Source: Dyella humicola (lineage in GTDB: Bacteria; Pseudomonadota; Gammaproteobacteria; Xanthomonadales; Rhodanobacteraceae). From it: a stretch of DNA of 64,000 bases. Where the stretch lies: NCBI RefSeq assembly GCF_026283945.1, contig NZ_JAPDPC010000001.1:2170001-2234000 (forward strand), read 5' to 3'. Shown one piece after another: positions 62,168-64,000 of the stretch. Under the pieces are notes generated by a model, which saw only the letters and a list, made by a program, of their open reading frames with translations, did no database searches and was not told the DNA's origin. Made by a program: the position numbers and the translations under genes. The stretch's first letter is position 1. Every line of letters starts with the position of its first letter.

Positions 62168-64000
62168 TCAGGCTGTGGGCAGTCCGGCAATTTGCTGGAT
62201 GTAAAGCACGACAAATTCTGCAGGCTTCAAGGGTGCAAAGCCTACCCAGATATTCACGATGCCGAGATCCTGGTCGCTCGGCGGTGTCGTCTCGGCGTCA
62301 CACTTGACGAAGTAGGCATCCTGCGGGGTGGTGCCAAAGAAAGCGCCCTGACGGAACAGTCCATTCATGAATGTCCCTACGTTCAGGCGTATGGACGCCC
62401 ACAATTTGTCGTCATTTGGCTCAAATACGACCCACTTAAGGCCCCGGTAAAGACTCTCTTCGATGTAGAGGGCGAAACGGCGGACTGGCACGTATTTGTA
62501 CTCGCTTGCGAACATGTCGGCGCCGTCGTTAGTGCGTGCACCCCAGCTCAACACGCCCTCTGGCATGGCGCGAATCCCGTTGATGGCCAGCGGATTGAGT
62601 TGTCCACTATCGCCATCGGTGAGATTAAGATCGACACCTGTAACACCCCGGAAGTCCGCCTCGGTACCGGCCGGCGCCTTCCATACGCCCCGATTGGCGT
62701 CGGTGCGGGCATAAATGCCGGCAACGGCACCCGCCGCACCTACGGTGACGTTGAGCCCACCCTCGTTGATGGTGAGGTGCGGAAAGTAGACCGCGCTGTA
62801 GTCCTTGACCAGGCCGATACGGAACATCCCGACATTGCTTGTCGCGGCTTGCGGCGATGTCCATGCGCTCGGCGGATCCATGAGTAAGAAGGCGCGCCGC
62901 TGCTGACAGAAGACGCTGGCGTTGGCGTAGAGCGCTTCCACCGCAGTCCCACCCGTAGGCGGTAGAATCATCAGGTTGAACAGATCGACAGCATGGTCGA
63001 TGACGCCATAGGCTGTGTCGTAGTCGGTTGCGGCGGGTGGATTGCCGTCGACGCCGGCGACACCGGCGTTCTGAAAAGTTCCGCCGCCGGAGAGGCCAAG
63101 TCTGTAGTAGCGGACATTTGTGATCGCCGTTGGAGTCTTGGTGACATCTGTGGCCCCTGTGGCAAAGGGCGGGATGGCATTGTCGTCGCCGGCCGTAGGC
63201 AGAAATGCAATGCGCATGCCCCACACCTGCGCAGTCCAACGGAAGGTTGATGGATTGGCTGCCTGATAGGCGTTAACAGCATCCGCCCAGCGCGCCAGTT
63301 TGGTGGTAAGGAGGGAGCCCTGCCAATTGTTGTTCGCCGCCGGCGAGTCAGCGAGGGCCAATGGCACAGCCTGCGACACAAGATTTCCCGAACCATCGAA
63401 CGCGTCCAACGTGACAGAATTGACCGCCGTGGCGCCGGTCTGCGGCAGGTTGAGAAACGCACTAGCGCTTCCTAACGTCGCCTGGTCATAGGCTTTGTAA
63501 ACGACGCCCGTTGGCGCGGGGCGCCGCGCGGAGTACGCCGAAATCTCCACGCCTCCGTTGCTCGCGCCAAGACCCAGCGCCGCAGCCGCATCGTTGACTG
63601 ATGCCGACTGAATCAGTACGTCGCCTGTCTTGGTGCTTTCGATGAAAAGCACTTCCGAGGCCGACGGCGTGGCGTCCGGCCCCGGCTGGAGCACGTTTGG
63701 CTGAACCGTTGGACCACCCAAGGCATTGTTGATGAGAGTCACAATTGCCGCATTGAACTGACTGCGCAGTGCGCCGACGGCTGTTCCGGGAAATTGCGCA
63801 GTGCTGCTGAAGTCGCCAAAGGTGACGAGTGCAGGAGGGCTGCCGTCGACGCAGATCTGGATCGAATTCCCCACCTTCAGGGCTGCGGCAATCTTCGTTC
63901 GGTAATCGATCGCATTTGCTGCAGCAGGATCGTACTCGATCGGTGCTGTCGAAAGTGAGGAACCGTTGACCAGCGCCGCCACTTTCGGATCGGTCGCGTT
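62168..64000 (-). CDS. eCIS contractile sheath protein, 5' end cut by window edge
   Basis: The frame is open to the right edge of the window, so at least 610 residues are present and the N-terminus is missing; the GTG at 63982 is internal to the frame and not a proven start. C-terminal sheath signatures are clear: GVLSWGARTNDGADMFASEY, VPVRRFALYIEESLYRGLKW, FEPNDDKLWASIRLNVGTFM and the final IWVGFAPLKPAEFVVLYIQQ. The middle (NVGMFRIGLVKDYSAVYFPH) also fits. It forms the outer contractile cylinder. It is first of the visible eCIS genes. Confidence 0.95.
   Translation of the reverse strand, partial: NATDPKVAALVNGSSLSTAPIEYDPAAANAIDYRTKIAAALKVGNSIQICVDGSPPALVTFGDFSSTAQFPGTAVGALRSQFNAAIVTLINNALGGPTVQPNVLQPGPDATPSASEVLFIESTKTGDVLIQSASVNDAAAALGLGASNGGVEISAYSARRPAPTGVVYKAYDQATLGSASAFLNLPQTGATAVNSVTLDAFDGSGNLVSQAVPLALADSPAANNNWQGSLLTTKLARWADAVNAYQAANPSTFRWTAQVWGMRIAFLPTAGDDNAIPPFATGATDVTKTPTAITNVRYYRLGLSGGGTFQNAGVAGVDGNPPAATDYDTAYGVIDHAVDLFNLMILPPTGGTAVEALYANASVFCQQRRAFLLMDPPSAWTSPQAATSNVGMFRIGLVKDYSAVYFPHLTINEGGLNVTVGAAGAVAGIYARTDANRGVWKAPAGTEADFRGVTGVDLNLTDGDSGQLNPLAINGIRAMPEGVLSWGARTNDGADMFASEYKYVPVRRFALYIEESLYRGLKWVVFEPNDDKLWASIRLNVGTFMNGLFRQGAFFGTTPQDAYFVKCDAETTPPSDQDLGIVNIWVGFAPLKPAEFVVLYIQQIAGLPTA

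Noticed and set aside
35613-64000. Prophage or type VI secretion cluster
   Set aside because: No capsid, portal, terminase, integrase or lysis genes, and no TssJLM, ClpV or Hcp-type set. DUF4255, DUF4157 and the Afp15-like ATPase are eCIS marks.
1-64000. tRNA, rRNA, CRISPR arrays, insertion sequences, integrase or attachment sites
   Set aside because: None was found on reading both strands; no regularly spaced repeats, transposase motifs or cloverleaf patterns were seen.

Overview
The window is high-GC DNA from a Gram-negative bacterium. An RND efflux pump with an outer-membrane lipoprotein, several exported enzymes and a twin-arginine signal show the cell type. Gene content is compatible with an environmental gamma- or betaproteobacterium (a Rhodanobacteraceae-like host is a guess only). 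No rRNA, tRNA, CRISPR array or intact insertion sequence was seen. Three parts can be told apart.

Part A (1 to about 31 kb) is accessory metabolism and regulation. It starts with the front part of a secreted protein that runs off the left edge, an SRPBCC protein, and a three-gene RND pump (transporter, adaptor, outer-membrane factor) read leftward from a shared palindromic control region opposite an HxlR regulator. Then follow an AhpD-like protein, an AraC regulator, a muconolactone-isomerase-like protein and an alpha/beta hydrolase. Between 13.6 and 20.9 kb a leftward series carries MarR regulator, nitrilase, NmrA-like oxidoreductase, exported alpha/beta hydrolase, exported cupin, Tat-exported epoxide hydrolase, NTF2-like protein, two-repeat tautomerase and a DUF6130-like protein. 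The same 14-bp sequence lies just upstream of both marR and the nitrilase. Next come pirin with a LysR gene, an exported crotonase, an AraC gene whose front end looks like an amidase start, RidA, an amidase, an orphan histidine kinase and a second LysR. Several gene remnants (PoxB-like, DoxX-like, I42 protease-inhibitor-like) mark this part as a zone of turnover.

Part B (31.7 to 35.3 kb) holds a large winged-helix/P-loop ATPase/TPR-type regulator, the broken I42 inhibitor gene and a GNAT acetyltransferase.

Part C (35.6 kb to the right edge) is a leftward operon of 20 genes for an extracellular contractile injection system (eCIS; Afp/PVC-like phage-tail machine). In transcription order: sheath (cut by the window edge), inner tube, Zn-ribbon baseplate-type protein, Pro-rich protein, DUF4255/Afp16-like cap protein, AAA+ ATPase, small protein, DUF4157 protein, Afp7-like tube protein, LysM-like protein, gp27-like hub, gp5-like spike, PAAR-like tip, gp25 wedge, two BaseplateJ/gp6-like proteins, a tail-protein-I-like wedge, a 1175-residue beta-helix protein, a small carboxypeptidase-regulatory-like protein, and a 1748-residue protein with a DUF4157 metalloprotease-like module at each end, a PD-(D/E)XK-like motif set inside, a long beta-rich middle and a hydrophobic helical stretch. 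The last protein is the best candidate for a payload and is the most interesting object here. Genes are packed with ATGA/TGATG overlaps. No tape-measure or typical tail-fibre gene is visible, so the operon probably continues past 64 kb.
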